Assembly (NCBI GenBank): GCA_039566865.1
Contig: CM076945.1
Span: forward strand, 1,431,001 to 1,495,000
Direction: 5' to 3'
Source: Aurelia coerulea
Taxonomy: Eukaryota; Cnidaria; Scyphozoa; Semaeostomeae; Ulmaridae
DNA length: 64,000 nt
Numbering within the stretch: the first letter of the stretch is position 1; the number at the start of each line of letters is the position of its first letter. Shown here piece by piece: positions 22,671-58,700 of the stretch. The notes under the pieces were generated by a model that was given only the letters and a program-made list of their open reading frames with translations, was not told where the DNA came from and did no database searches. The position numbers and the translations under genes are program-made.

Positions 22671-23053
22671 TACACGTATTTTTTTGTAAGAAACTTTCCA
22701 CAAGAAACAGAAACTCAACTCTCAGATCGCCAAAAATTTAAGAAACTCCAGTGCTGGGAAAATCTAAGTTAAGAAACTATCTACTTTGATAAAGGAAATC
22801 ATTGACAAATTTTTACTTTACTTTCACTTGAAACCAGTATCATATTACTCGTAATGTACTTGAGTAATGTCTAAACATTGGAAAAGCTCAAAAACCTTAT
22901 TTGAAATGTTTACGAGGGCACAGGTATAGTGAACATGAAGATTGTTATGGAACCTTGAAGAAACTCGTAAGCAACTCCGAGTACTCAAAATGTGATGATT
23001 TTAAGAAACTTTCAGTCCTGGCCCAAATTTTTGGTTTCTTTTGAAAAATACGT
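22671..23053. repeat. AAGAAACT-rich MITE, diverged copy
   Basis: Same order of motifs as 31031-31414: TACACGTATTTTTT, AAGAAACTC, CTCAACTCTCAGATCGCC, CATATTACTCGTAATGTACT, GAACATGAAGATTG. Further partial copies lie at about 9480-9850, 21440-21780, 22330-22450 and 23060-23215. Confidence 0.75.
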
Positions 23054-24765
23054 TTATGATATAGGAAACAAATGGAAATAAAGTAAAATATGTCAAGGAT
23101 TTCCATGAAGAAAATAAATAGTTTCTAAGTTATATTTTCTCAATACTGGAGTTTCTTAATTTTTTGGCGATCTGAGAGCTCTGAGAGTTGAGTTTCTTAT
23201 AAGCAATTTTATCTTAACATACGTGTATCCCCTCAGTCAATGTTGAGGATGGTGACAGGGGGTATTGATGATACTGGGTACTAGCAGGAATGACTGTAAA
23301 GTACCGAGGACATGTTTCGAGGACTGACAGGACTGGAACGCGGAAATTCTCAACTTTTTCATTCCGAAGTTTTCCCAGTATTTTCTGTAGTGGTAATGTT
23401 TTCCTCCTCCGATGTTCCCTGGTACTGACCTTAATGGTACTTGGTACCGGATGTTTTAGTACCTGCGGTACTGTCCCTGTGGTACTTTGGTACATCTTAC
23501 TTGTCACTGCACCATTCTCAATGTTGTGATTCTGAGCAATGTTTCCGATGAAAAATTACATCCAGTATCATGGTCACACCAATCAACATTGACAGAGAAG
23601 GAAGGGATGACATACTTTCAGGGCATTCTGGTGTCCAGGGTAGTTGGTCTCGTGCCAATTCTATTATTTAGTACCCGATGATGGCAAAGATTGTTTCGAA
23701 GATGACCTAAGATGACAGGTAAGGGGCAGTTCTAAATTTATTATATCACATGGCCGGTGGAGAACACAAATTATTGCACAAAAATCTGCTCGCCCTGTGT
23801 ATGTGAAATTATTGCAAAAAACCAACTGCCCCGTGAACCTTTCCTTAAAAAAATGTGTTTCCCGTATTCATGAACAGCAGATGTTGTAAAATACCACCGA
23901 TGAATTAGCCAAAGACCATAAAAAAATCAATTCTTGCCCTTACCAGTCTTTGTCAACGACAAAATCGACTTTGATGATGAAGAGAAATCATCCTTCCAAG
24001 CATTTCTCAACTTGCCTAATTCACAATTTTGTCCTCAAAATGAGCCATTTATATTTCAAACTTCTTCATCTTGAGCTTATAAAATATTACTGCCCCGTTC
24101 ATATTGCTTTGTAAAAAGTGTTCACCCAGTTCTGTACAAGCTCAAAAAAGTAGTTGCCCACTTACGTTTTGCACTTGCCATGTTTTAAAATAAACTTTGT
24201 ACTGTCCCTAAGAGGAAACTCCTGCTCCAAATTTCCGTCCAGTAACAAGGAAGGAGAGGATAAGCTATCCTGGTCGAGTAACATGCTATTTAGAGAAGAG
24301 TACCCTCTCTAAATTCATTATGAAAAAATTGGCCAGTGCTGAGGTAGTGTGACACGCTGGGTAGGATATCTCGAGATACTTTTGCATTCAATTCCTCCAA
24401 ACGAAAGTTTTCTCAGCAATTTTTTGGAAAAAACAGATGAATCCTAGGCTTTACAAAACAAATTACGTTTATTTGTTTGTTACCCATCATACAGAAAGGG
24501 GGCCTTTGTAACATGATGGCCCCCTCCCTTTGTTAAATTTGATGACCCCCTTGTACTATGATGCGAAGGAGAAGGGACCTGGGATGGAGTAATGAGCATT
24601 TCCCGTTTGTGGGCATGGAATGCAGTTGATGGCTGACTTTATTGAATTCAAGATGCGATCAAATGCACAAATCTCATCAAAATATGGATAATTTTTGTCC
24701 CGATTGAAGCCAAACCTCACAAATTATTTAACTACTGTTGCATATAATCATTGGCAAGAGACAAA

Positions 24766-47789
<23,024 letters not shown>

Positions 47790-47827
47790 AATTTAAGTAA
47801 TCCTTTATCAGATGTATATAAAATCTC

Positions 47828-47833
47828 ATTAAA
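47828..47833 (+). promoter_or_regulatory. Candidate PKC poly(A) signal (ATTAAA)
   Basis: ATTAAA 39 nt after the TAA stop is the common variant of AATAAA. No AATAAA is closer. The 3' UTR would then be very short. Confidence 0.4.
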
Positions 47834-49544
47834 ATAGATGGTTTCTCGCCTTAGTTATCATTATTTTAACTCGGCAACTAGACCTATCAGCCTAGCGAAG
47901 TTGTGCAGCATAGTTTTAAAAGTGAATCCCTCCTAATGTTGCCAGGTTATAGTTAGAAATCTGTGACTTCCGCACGACAAAGGCCACATAGTTTTCAACC
48001 TGATGATGTTATGTCTGTTCAACTCTTAGTTTCCCCCAAAATAATGCAAAATACTAGAAATAAGGAGTGTCCCAAAAAAGTAGTCTTGTTTCAAAAATCA
48101 TCAACATTTGATTATCAAACCTATTCTAAAATGTTCTTTTTGGTTTTTTTTATTTCATTGACCCAAAAATATTCAAATGAAATAAAAAATTACACGTTGA
48201 AAAACCTTATTTTAAGCTATACTTTTTTGAGAAAAATATTAAATCCTGCCCAAATGCCAAAATTTTAGATTTCTTATTACCGTTGGAAGTTTGTAATGGC
48301 ATGGTGTATTTCTTTTTATGAGTTATGACTAAATTAAGAGCTCAAAAGAAACAAATAAATTGATCTGGTAATCATCAGTACTTTTATGATTCAAAACTAG
48401 GCCGCACAAAAGAGAGCAAAATTTTCTAATTTTTAAACCAATCACAATATCATCTATACCTGAGGAAATAATTGGGTCGTTGATCTGCTTGCCTATAGAA
48501 AAAAATTTAGGGATAGGCCATGTAATCAAATTTTGGTGATTTTTCAAACAGGAGTACTTTGTGCAAATAACCATTCAAAATGTGGAATTTCTTGAAATTT
48601 CCCCCGAAGATATACCAGAAGAACCCCATGAATAGGCCTTCAACAACCAGCCATTGTCCTCCAAAATCTTGAGCTATTTTTCTGTTCACAGCTAAATACA
48701 AATAGTCCATTTCCTTAAACAACTGTCGCAAAAATCACATCAGATTTCAAATTTAATCTTAGCAGTAGGTCCTTCGCACTCGACTGACATCAAGAACGCT
48801 GGAGAGGGGGGGGGGGCAATCATCCCCCGTGTCCAATTGAAAATTTCATTAATTCGTTATTGTCTAATGTTTTGGCTGTCAATTTGCAAGTTGGCCCCCT
48901 CTGAAAATATGCTTTGCCCGGCGTCCCTGATTGCCTCGTTTAGTATTAAATGTCAATCTCACTTCCATGCGTTGCTATGAGATATATTTGCATGAAATTT
49001 GTTTTGAAAGGCGATTTCATCATAAGGACAATGTTATATCGTCATAGATTTTTAGGCAGTACAACTATTTGCTTCAGACTGAAGACTAATGTTTCAACTC
49101 GGATATCAATTCATGATTTGTAGACGATGAATTGCATTCCACTGTAGTAATTTCACATTTATCAACTAGTTTAACTATTGGTACCAATTCTTTCTTACAA
49201 TTACATAGTTGGTTATGTTACGTATTACGTACAAACTCCTTGTCTCTTAATTCGTCATATTACATAGATTAGAGGTACACGCTCCTTTTTTATAAGAAAC
49301 CGTTTATAATAAACTGAAGGCTCAATTTTTCAAAAATCAACAAACCAGGCTACCAGGATTGAAATACCAAGAAACTATTCTGTAATTGCAGCTTCAGTTT
49401 TCCAAGGCCACGCAAAATTATTGACACTATACCATGTTAAAAAAGGTTTTGACATTGTTTTGAGTGCAATTTCTGTAAATACTTGTTTTCGAATTTTTAG
49501 GTCCTTTGGAAGCCTTCTATCACCGTCCTGCATATCCAAAATTT

Positions 49545-49889
49545 CTACAAAGTGTATAAAACTGATAAAAATATCGTTGGATCCAGATTATTTAACGAAT
49601 GGCTAAAAACATCTATGACTTTTTGCCTGCAACCACGCTGTTCTTGGCTGTTAATACGTTTCAGTTCTGTTCTAAATTTTAGCCATCTACTTTTTATAAT
49701 TTCATACCCATAAATCTTAGAGTAGAATTGGATTGTGTACTGATTTATGTAACCCTTAGATATTTTCGTGTAGAATTTTATAGCTCCAGTATCAGATTTA
49801 TGTTCAAAGTTTTTCTCAATTATTCGTCTTTTTTGGATACCTTTGCTCAAAGAAGAAAGACTAACACTATTTTCTTGTTTTCTTTTCAT
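49545..49889 (-). other. Unrecognised 114-codon ORF
   Basis: Lys/Arg-rich open frame with no motif I recognise and no convincing start; its lower end overlaps a relative of the AATAGACC MITE family. It could be a transposon remnant or chance. Confidence 0.2.
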
Positions 49890-50239
49890 CTTTCTGCAAC
49901 TTCATTTTCTGAGTCGTAAAATTCAGGTAAAGAGACTTCTGTTACAGACTGAGTCAAATGGTGTCATATGAAACAACAAAACAGGCCGACGGAAGCATCT
50001 TAAACTTTGGGGGAAAAGACATTTCAAGGGCACATAATTTATCGCTGATGATCGCCGATGTTTTGTTTTCATTCGAAATTAGTTGTTTTACAGCATCAGC
50101 CACGATCGCCTATGAGCTCTGGAAACAAAATTGTTTGATTCTGAAAGTAATTGATGCTGCTGGTCGTTGATGAATTATGATTTAATGAAAACCAGGATTT
50201 TAGCTGAAACAACGTCTCTGACAACAAAATTGCCAATAA

Positions 50240-51152
50240 TATGCTCCTTAAAACTACAATCGATGAGTGTGTTCTTGAGCAAATCGAATGCATTTTTGGC
50301 TAAAACTTGCAATTATTTGCCTGTAGCAATCCCAGGGGGTACTCCCTAACTTTCAAAAAGGGGGGGTCCATGCCAATATTTCTTTGCTGATCCCTAAATA
50401 TTAAGCCACCGACCCAAATATTGAGTCTAATGTTTTGGAGACCCCAAATATTGCTATCTATTTCTGGGGCCCCTAAAATATTTTTGAATGATTTCAATTA
50501 AAGCTTCTTGATCTTTCTCAGTTTTTAGATAATACCAAAACATTTATCTCATGATTCGCAACTTCAGGGCTAAATTGCGCCATTCTTCCTTTCTTCAGAA
50601 TTGTGGACCCCAAATATTGAATTTTAGTCCACGTTGTAATTCACAGGCCCCAAATATTGATTCAACGTAAAATTTCGGACCCCAAATATTGGCATGGACC
50701 CCCCTGTATTGAAAGTCAATGAGTACCCCCCCCCTGGGGTATCAATGAGGAAGGGTCTTGAAAGTTGTTCAACAGATATGTTGCTGAGGCGTCAAGAAAG
50801 CGGTAAATGATCACAAAATAAAATGCTAGATAATCGATTGTTTGAAACTACAATCGATGGATTCATTCTTCGGCAAATTTGTCAGACGCATTTAGTTAAA
50901 CTTGAAAAATATTTGCTTATACCACGACAAGGATCTTTAAAGTTGTTCAACAGATATATGGAGCATCGAGAAAGCAGCAAATCAGTAAAATACAGTGCTA
51001 AATACTCAATTTAATTTGTTTTTCGCCAAATTTGTCAGACACATCTAGCTAAAACTTATCGGTATTTGGTGATACAAAAACAAGGATCTTCAAAGTTGTT
51101 CAACAGACGCTGAGGCCTCGAGAAAGCAGCAAATCATTACAAAACAAAATGC
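50240..51152 (-). pseudogene. Tandem decayed copies of the SUEL terminal exon end
   Basis: At least three units of about 155-185 bp (50999-51152, 50816-50998, and one split by the element at 50332-50745) repeat the last ~45 codons, stop and 3' flank of the adjacent lectin exon. On the minus strand one unit reads LLNNFKDPCRGISKY...TKCV then stop, against [15 protein letters not shown]...AKCV in the intact exon. A shared two-base deletion in two units shows that the copies amplified from one another. None is translatable. Confidence 0.8.
50332..50745. mobile_element. GGGGGTACTC-type element nested in the exon-copy array
   Basis: Ends are inverted: AGGGGGTACTC..ACTTTCAA and GGGGGGTCCATGCCAATATT against their complements near 50690-50745. 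The interior repeats CCCCAAATATTG. It splits one exon-copy unit, so it inserted after that duplication. Confidence 0.75.
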
Positions 51153-51207
51153 TAAATACTCAACTGTTTGCAGTTACAAGCAATCAATTTGTTTTTCGCC
51201 AAATTTG

Positions 51208-52674
51208 TCAGACACATTTTGCTAAAACTTGTAGGTATTTGCTGATACCAGGGCAAGGATCTCTGAAGTTGTTAAATAGACTTGCTGAGGCATCAAAAAA
51301 GCAACTTGTGCGTCCATTGCACTGCTTTGCCATGAAATCAGTTACACCATCATAAGAACAACGTTGTTTTGTTGTGAAAGTCTTGTACTGGCATACATTT
51401 GGTGTTGCCCTTCCATAAAATGCATGCAATATTTTCACTTTGCGCGGCCAGCATGACAACATCTTGTAGTTCTTCGCTTCATCAGTGCAAATGAGATCAT
51501 GTTTCATTGAAGATGGGATTCCTAAAAAGGCACACCAAAAATATTAACACACAAAATATCTTTAAATGAATGAATAGCCTAGAGTTTAATTTGCTAAACG
51601 TTTCGGGCTTAACCCTTCATCAGTAGTCATAAAATATTAAGTTAGACAGGGTAAAATGGGTCACAGTGGTGGCAAAATGGGTCACAATGGGAGCAAAATG
51701 AGTCACTGACAAATTCATTAATTTCACCGTTTTCCTTTACTTTTTCCTCTTTCAAGTCTTGTCTTCCGCAAATTTTATTAATATTTTCATTGGATAAAGA
51801 CGCTTTTCAGAAGACGAATTTTCACGAAGTTGCTTACGACACCAAAAACTGTAGACCAAGAAATCGGGCACGACAAATTTTATGCGGACGAGATACCGGT
51901 TGAGTCGGGAGTACTCTTTGAAAGATCGTAATAAAAAACTATAGCAAGGATTAGAAAGAACACAATAGCGTTGCCTAACTCTGGTTACGACGAAATTTTA
52001 GAAATTACTCATAATTTGCAATGAACTATCTCAAAGAAGAATTCCCAAAAACTAGCCTCCGTGGGCCTTGTCCAAAACTTTACACGAGTGGTCATCCATC
52101 TTTCAACGATTAAATGGTACAATGGCGTTTTTCTGTGCTCAGGAATTGCTTTCTGATGATATGGACACTGGTGAAATGTTAATACGTCTCCGTATGAATG
52201 GTTGGCATCAGAATGTCAAGATCATAGAAATAAATGGTCAAGTAATTTGTCACTGTTTCGGGACATATCGAGAAATAGAGCCTTGGACTAATTCCTGCTT
52301 TCTAAAGGACATGATGATGCACCTACAATCACAAGGAAAAACTTAAAAATTAGGTTGAAGCCTCAGTAAAGTCATCGAATCAAAATTTTACAAATTGGTT
52401 ACATATATAATCCTGCATAGATTTTGTCAAACAGTGAATGGATTATTTCTCACTTACCCGTTATACTATCGAAATTCACAAAACAAGTCAGAAATCACTT
52501 ACGTTTGCACGTTGTTCGGTCAGATTCAAGATAATATCCTTCATTGCAACTGCAAGTAAAGCCTCCTTCTACGTTATGACATTTATGGCTGCATCCACCA
52601 TTTCTAATCTTGCATTCATCAATGTCTGAAAATTGAAACAAATCAATCGATCACTCAATCAATCAATCAATCAG

Positions 52675-52712
<38 letters not shown>

Positions 52713-55700
52713 AGAGGAAAACACAGCACAAAGCATCCCTGGTTTTCAATAAAAGAGGGTGTCAATGTGAGACTTGCTTGTTGGTCCTCAAAGTTTGAGT
52801 CTAAAATTTTGACGACCCAAATATGGATTACATTCTTATTAAATCTTGAAACTAACCTTTCTCCGAAATTTTCACTGACTTCAAAGCAATTTTCAAATTT
52901 TGTACTTGGTACAAAGAGGCTAATTTATTTCGAATAATATTGCCTCTTACCTGTGCATTCTCCCGTTGTCTTGTTCAAGTCAAATCCAAGGAAGCAGGAA
53001 CATTTGTAACTGCCAGGCAAATTGATACAACTATGTGAACAAATATCTTCAATGCACTCATTTATGTCTGAAGAAAACAAGAGTAAATCCTTTATTTCAT
53101 GACGCCGTTACTCGTAGATTTAATCCACTCGTCCCAACGTTTAACAGTTCAATTTAGTTGTAAAACATGATGTTGTTGCGATAACTACAATCTTGGCCAA
53201 AGACACTTAGGACAAGTCACAAAACTGCACTACGTCTTTCTTTGATTACGTGCCCCCCACTCCCCACGTTTCAATGTTGCTCGAATCAAACGCCATTCGA
53301 CCTTCTCAACATTGAAGTAGGGGAAAGGGGATCAGAAGGTTCTTCAGCTTCTTTTGGCCAGGATTGTAGGACTTTGTATTGAGTCTACGTTACTCCGAAG
53401 GGGGGGGGGGCACTAGGTATGTTCTTGGTACTGGGGACTTGGCTTGCCATCGGGAAGGGTATCGCTTTCACGATTTTATATGACCGGTAGCGATTTTGAC
53501 GACTTTCATTTCAAGAACGATATCTACTTTCACGATTTCTTAAAGAACAGATAAATATGCCATTTCTTGAAAAATTGGTCCAAGGTTCGGGTATACCGGG
53601 CAAGTGAAAAAATTGCCACTGTTGGCGGGCTGTGGAATGAAAAGAATGCGGCCAATATTCACAGTGAGAAATTTTGTTTGATAAAATCACTCATCTTTTA
53701 GACCCAGAAATTAGGAATATCTTGGTAAGGGGTTGGAATCGGAACGAGAATTCCACGTTCGCTTCATGTCCATGATTTACTTTCCATTGATCTTATCTTA
53801 AAAAGTTAGGACCCTTTTCATGCATTTCAAAGCAAAAATGAATTTTGATAAATTCAATTTATCACGGAAAATAGAGCAAAAGTCACAAAAAGAAAAATAC
53901 TTCAGCCTTTCGCATATCAACCAAACTTTGATTCATCTATTAAGTATTCTTCATAAAACGAATTTTCAAACATGTGAAATTCTTTTTTGCTCACCTGTTA
54001 CTTAAAATAGGAACTTACCTCTGCACACACCATCAAAACCAAGTCGGTATCCTTTCTTGCAATAACATAAATAACTGCCTTTGGTATTAACACAAGCAAC
54101 TTCACAATTTGCATCATTAGGTTGGCATCTGCAAGCTGAGCCTGTGGCACACTCGTTGACGTCTAAGTATGAGAATGAAAAGAAAATTATAAAGTATACC
54201 GGCTGAGGCTCAGGGCCGAAGCCAGTGGGGGGCTGGGGGGGCGGAGCGCCCCCCAGAAGGCCATTTGTCGGAAATTTTACTCCACCTGTCGGAATTTTTT
54301 GTTTGTTACGGGCCCACATCTAGAAGATTTTACTGGGAAAATGATGCATAGAACTTGAATTTATTGACTTTCGGGGATAAATTTTGACATGAATTTTGAA
54401 TCTACAGCATTTTTTGCTTTATATTGACCAATTTTGAAGGCTCCAACGTTGAAACAACAAAATAATTCCAAAATCTAGTTATTAAAGGTGCACATCAGTC
54501 TTTTGGTGCATGTTTTAACATATGTTCCTAAAATTGGGGTTGTTGCTGTTGTTGTTGTTGATACTACAGCGTCGGAAAATTTTGGTTCTTTGCCCCCCTA
54601 AGAATTATGGCTGGTATCAGGCCTGCTGAGGCTGAGTATAAAAAAACAATTCCAGTTTGAAACTTCTCCCTGGATATAAATTAGCAAATATATCATTCAA
54701 TGTTCAAATCCGTTTTTACCTGACTCAAATCGGCCAATCCATTCTGAACTTATGAGGCATTTTCTCGAGAAAATCACTTCATTCTGCCTTACAGCAACGA
54801 CTTCCAATACGTTTTAGCATGTTTTATTCCCTTGGGAAGATGACATCAACCAGAATAATGATGTTAATTGTTATGCTCCCAGGAGGGATGACACTTTCAT
54901 CCTCTTGAGGGGATAACATGTGCTATGCATGTAAAAGTCATTGCTGTAGGGCAGAAAATGTGGTCGTGATTTCGCCCTGGTTTTGATGAAGGTTTCTTGA
55001 AGAGGCTTTCTTGAGAAAATCCCTCATGATTTCAGAACGGAGTAACCAATTTCAGTAGCGTAAATTTGCATTTAATACTGTATTTGCAAATATTGTTACC
55101 TTGCTATCCAGGGAGCATATTGAGGAAAGATAAATAAATAAAAATTGATACGCAAAGAAGGTGTAACGCAAGACCTTACCGATGCATTTTGTCCTGTCGT
55201 TTGGATCAACAGCAAAGCCTGACCGGCATCCACATTCAAAACTGCCTCTGGTGTTTATACACTCTTGTTGGCACTTATTCAAGAAAGCATTATTGCACTC
55301 ATTTTCATCTGGAGGTAAAAGATAAATAATGCATTAAAGGGACTGGGACAAGTAAACTTAAACAGACCTGGGATCCTTATCATCCACGTTAAAAATAAAG
55401 TTAACAAATAAAGTGATAAAGTAATAAAGTTACTTTCAGAAATCTGAGAAGTCCATCGATATTTCTGTAATCTTACAACGTATGAACGTTTTGTTAGTTT
55501 CTCTGTGAAATTCTTAAATCTATCTTCGAAATAGCAGTTTCATTTGAACAAAAACTGTATCATATGATAGTTGCAAAATCATCGTTTTGAGAGACGCTTG
55601 TCTCGTGACACGACGGTCACGTGACTCTGACCGAGCCCCTTTAATGACAATTTAGCTGCAATCCGGGGGGGTACTTGATTTTCAATAGTACGGGGTGTGC

Positions 55701-58700
55701 TCTCTAGAAAAAAAATCTTCACCCGGCTTTAGAAATTTTCCCTCGAAGTGGTAGCCGAAAATTGCCTCCTCTTGGTACCTGGCGTGAGAAAAGAGGCGAA
55801 AACGATACCTGGAAAAAGGAGTGCACATCCCGTTAGCAAAATATACTAAATAGCTAGAATATTCTTTCTGGTCGATTTAACTCCTTGGTTGGAGAAACCC
55901 GATTAGGTTCTTGCAAGAGCTACGAGATTTCTGATCCCATGTTGACGTACTGATAAGTTCTATCATAGACAATAGCTATGGTTCTATGAGTTATTACGTC
56001 ATATCTCACCATTTTGGCAAAATTTCCCTTGGAAGCCACGAGCACATCTGCATATGTTTGGTGCTGTACAACGTCCACCATTCATGCATTCGAATCCACA
56101 AACAGCTGCAATGAATAAATAAATAAATAGATTTACAGATGAATAAATAAAGAAATGATAGACGATTGAAACCACGGAGCACATCTTCAGATCAGTCCAC
56201 CTTTGTTCAATACATATATATATATATTGTATATATATGTATTGAATATATATATTCTCACCATTTCAACACCATTTCGCGTGCAGCGGGGGTGATTTAG
56301 CTACCTTGGTTTCTCCCAAGAGGTACTCAGTACATATGCACATGGGGGGTTAGTCCGAGAAATTTCAGACAGCCCAAAAATATCAGTTTAGTTTCATCGC
56401 AACCCAAAAAAAATCAGCTCGTTTTATACTTTGATATCTAGGTCAGGATTGCCTCTAAAGAACCCAAAAAGTATCATTTTGATAACCGGGTTCGCGCCAA
56501 AATAAAGTATGCATGTTTGGCAGGCCATAATAAATCGTACACTCGATCGATTTTGAAGATTCATGACTTAATCTTTAGAAAAAAGCCTGAATTAGATACA
56601 AAGATTTTTTGCAAATTTTTCTGCTTTTAGCTGTTGGAGCTAGATGAGAGTTTCTGGAAAGTTTCGTTTTCAAAAACACTGAAAACGATCAAAAAACGAC
56701 GATAAAATTTTCTAAAGAATCGTCATGACTTAGTGCAAGGACTTCGGACAATGACAACTTTTACGAAGACTATGATTGATATCTATGTATGCATAGAATT
56801 TGAATATGTTATTGATGCTGTAAAACTGCTTTTTTAGATCTGAAATTGCAACATATCTCAATTTTCCTTTTCAAGCACCTCTCTTTTTGCAGGACAAACA
56901 TTGACAACAACGATTTTAAAATTGTTGAAGTTTTGATACTGTTGAAAAAATCAGTATTATTGGGGTATCATTACTATCATTATTACTATTATTTCATTAT
57001 TACATCGTTCTGTCAAGGACAAAGAACTACCTGCAATTTTCCTACGCAGAGGCATACAGCTGCGCCAATCAAGCACAACTGACGCGTCTAGTCACCTACG
57101 AGCTTATTGATCAAATTCTGCGCTTGAAATCGGCCATAGTTGCATAGAATTAGCCAAATTTTAACCAAAGCTTGGCAGTGAATTCTTCAAATAAAATTAT
57201 CGTGAACATGAATTTAGTAAAAATTTTAGAGGCTGCAAAAGTTTCGTAAAATTTTCCCGAAACTTTTGACGTCCGAAACCTTTGGATTTTAATGTACGGA
57301 ACGGCACACTACAAAGATGAATTAAAAACAAGAAAGTTATAAGTTTTGATAAAAAGTGGCAAGAGATATTTGGTACGTACGTTTTTCACATTCATTGCTT
57401 TCCTTTTCGTTGGTCCATCCATCACAACAATAAAACACTTTAAAATGTCTGATCCTTGTTTCCATGTGGTATTCAATCATGCTTATCTTTCTACAAAGCA
57501 ATGACGCAAAAAGTTTTCATAAACATTTCCAATTGAAGTGAATTGAAGCGAACAAACATGGTTTGGCCAGGTTCAATTCAATTCAATTTCATTTGCAGAA
57601 TACAACAGCCTAATACAATGTAAGATAAAAACACATGATTCTACACGATCCTGGAGAAGCAGAGCTTATCTAGCTTGGGCTGTAAATAAAATTCAAAAGG
57701 GTATATGAAAAAAGGAAACATTACGTCATAGCACAAGCTAGGAATTCAAAAATAAATAAGACATACATCTTTGTTAGCAAGAAGTGTTATTTTGGTTTGT
57801 AAGTGTTTATCATGCAAATTGTTTATGGTTGATTTTGATATGTGGAGATAGGAGATTATGTTTTCTTTAAGATTTTTCCTGTAAGTTTTTCTGTTTTGAG
57901 TTTACTTTAATCTATAGAAAGGAGAAGGTTATTCCACATAAAGAGCACCAATGTTTTGTACGGTGTAGTTACGCCACTTTTAATTAGATTTCACTATTTC
58001 ATAATCTAATTTTTGTCTGGTCTCGTATTTTTGAGAGACATTGCTTTACAAAACAATTTTTGCTAGTGAAAAGTACCTTATACATTTGATCAGCCTCATT
58101 TTGAAAGCGTGTTCCGTTTTCCTCGTTTTCGAGCGTTCCCACGTCTTTCAGTAATCGCTCCAATTCTTAGTTTCATACGAAAAAAATACCTACATGTATA
58201 GGAAATTTACAGAAATGCATTATTTGAAAATTTAACTGAAAAAAATAAGATAGGAGGAGAAATTAGAAAATAATCAATTCACCTGACAACAATCCTGTAA
58301 CGAACAACTTTACGAAACCAAGATGTCGTTACGTAGCGTTCTCTTACACGCACAAATTTTTCTGCAATTCTTGAAACATTCACTTGTACAGGTCTACTTT
58401 CGGTGTAATCACAAACATTTTTTCTGAAACAAAGATAACGCACAAGTTAAAGAGTCATTGTCACCCAGGGTCCTTTGCGGCCACTCTGCAATTTCAGACA
58501 GTTTGAAAATCAAATTTGGAAAACATGGATCCCCCCACAACGTTGGAAAAATTTGCAAAAATCGGCCATAATCGGACAAAAATCCAGGGGAAATCCGCCT
58601 TCTAGGGCAGCCCCCCAAGTGTTATCTTCCCCTACGCGCATGCAACTAAAGTTAACTTTTGTTTCTGTCAGTTCAACTACTGCAGTGTTAGAAATTGCAG

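Larger units (their letters stand above)
16762..24765. other. Intergenic region, NRDE2 to PKC
   Basis: No conserved gene recognised. It is a mosaic of foldback elements (listed separately), copies of an AAGAAACT-rich repeat, and a stretch around 23240-23480 with unusually frequent GGTAC/GTACC motifs. Near 21046 a good acceptor (CTTCTTTTCAG) precedes a short open stretch ending in TGA that could be an unassigned terminal exon; no upstream partner was found. Confidence 0.6.
47790..51207. other. Intergenic region between convergent PKC and EMI-EGF-lectin genes
   Basis: Holds the PKC 3' UTR, a poly-G/C tract near 48810, an unresolved minus-strand ORF (49545-49889), and the terminal-exon copies at 50240-51152. 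The two genes converge here, so their 3' ends lie in this stretch. Confidence 0.6.

Noticed and set aside
48329..48731. Two minus-strand ORFs downstream of PKC
   Set aside because: No recognisable motif and no exon structure; left as intergenic.
52640..52711. CRISPR-like regular repeats
   Set aside because: A simple (TCAA)n tract without spacers; no CRISPR array is expected or seen in this eukaryotic sequence.
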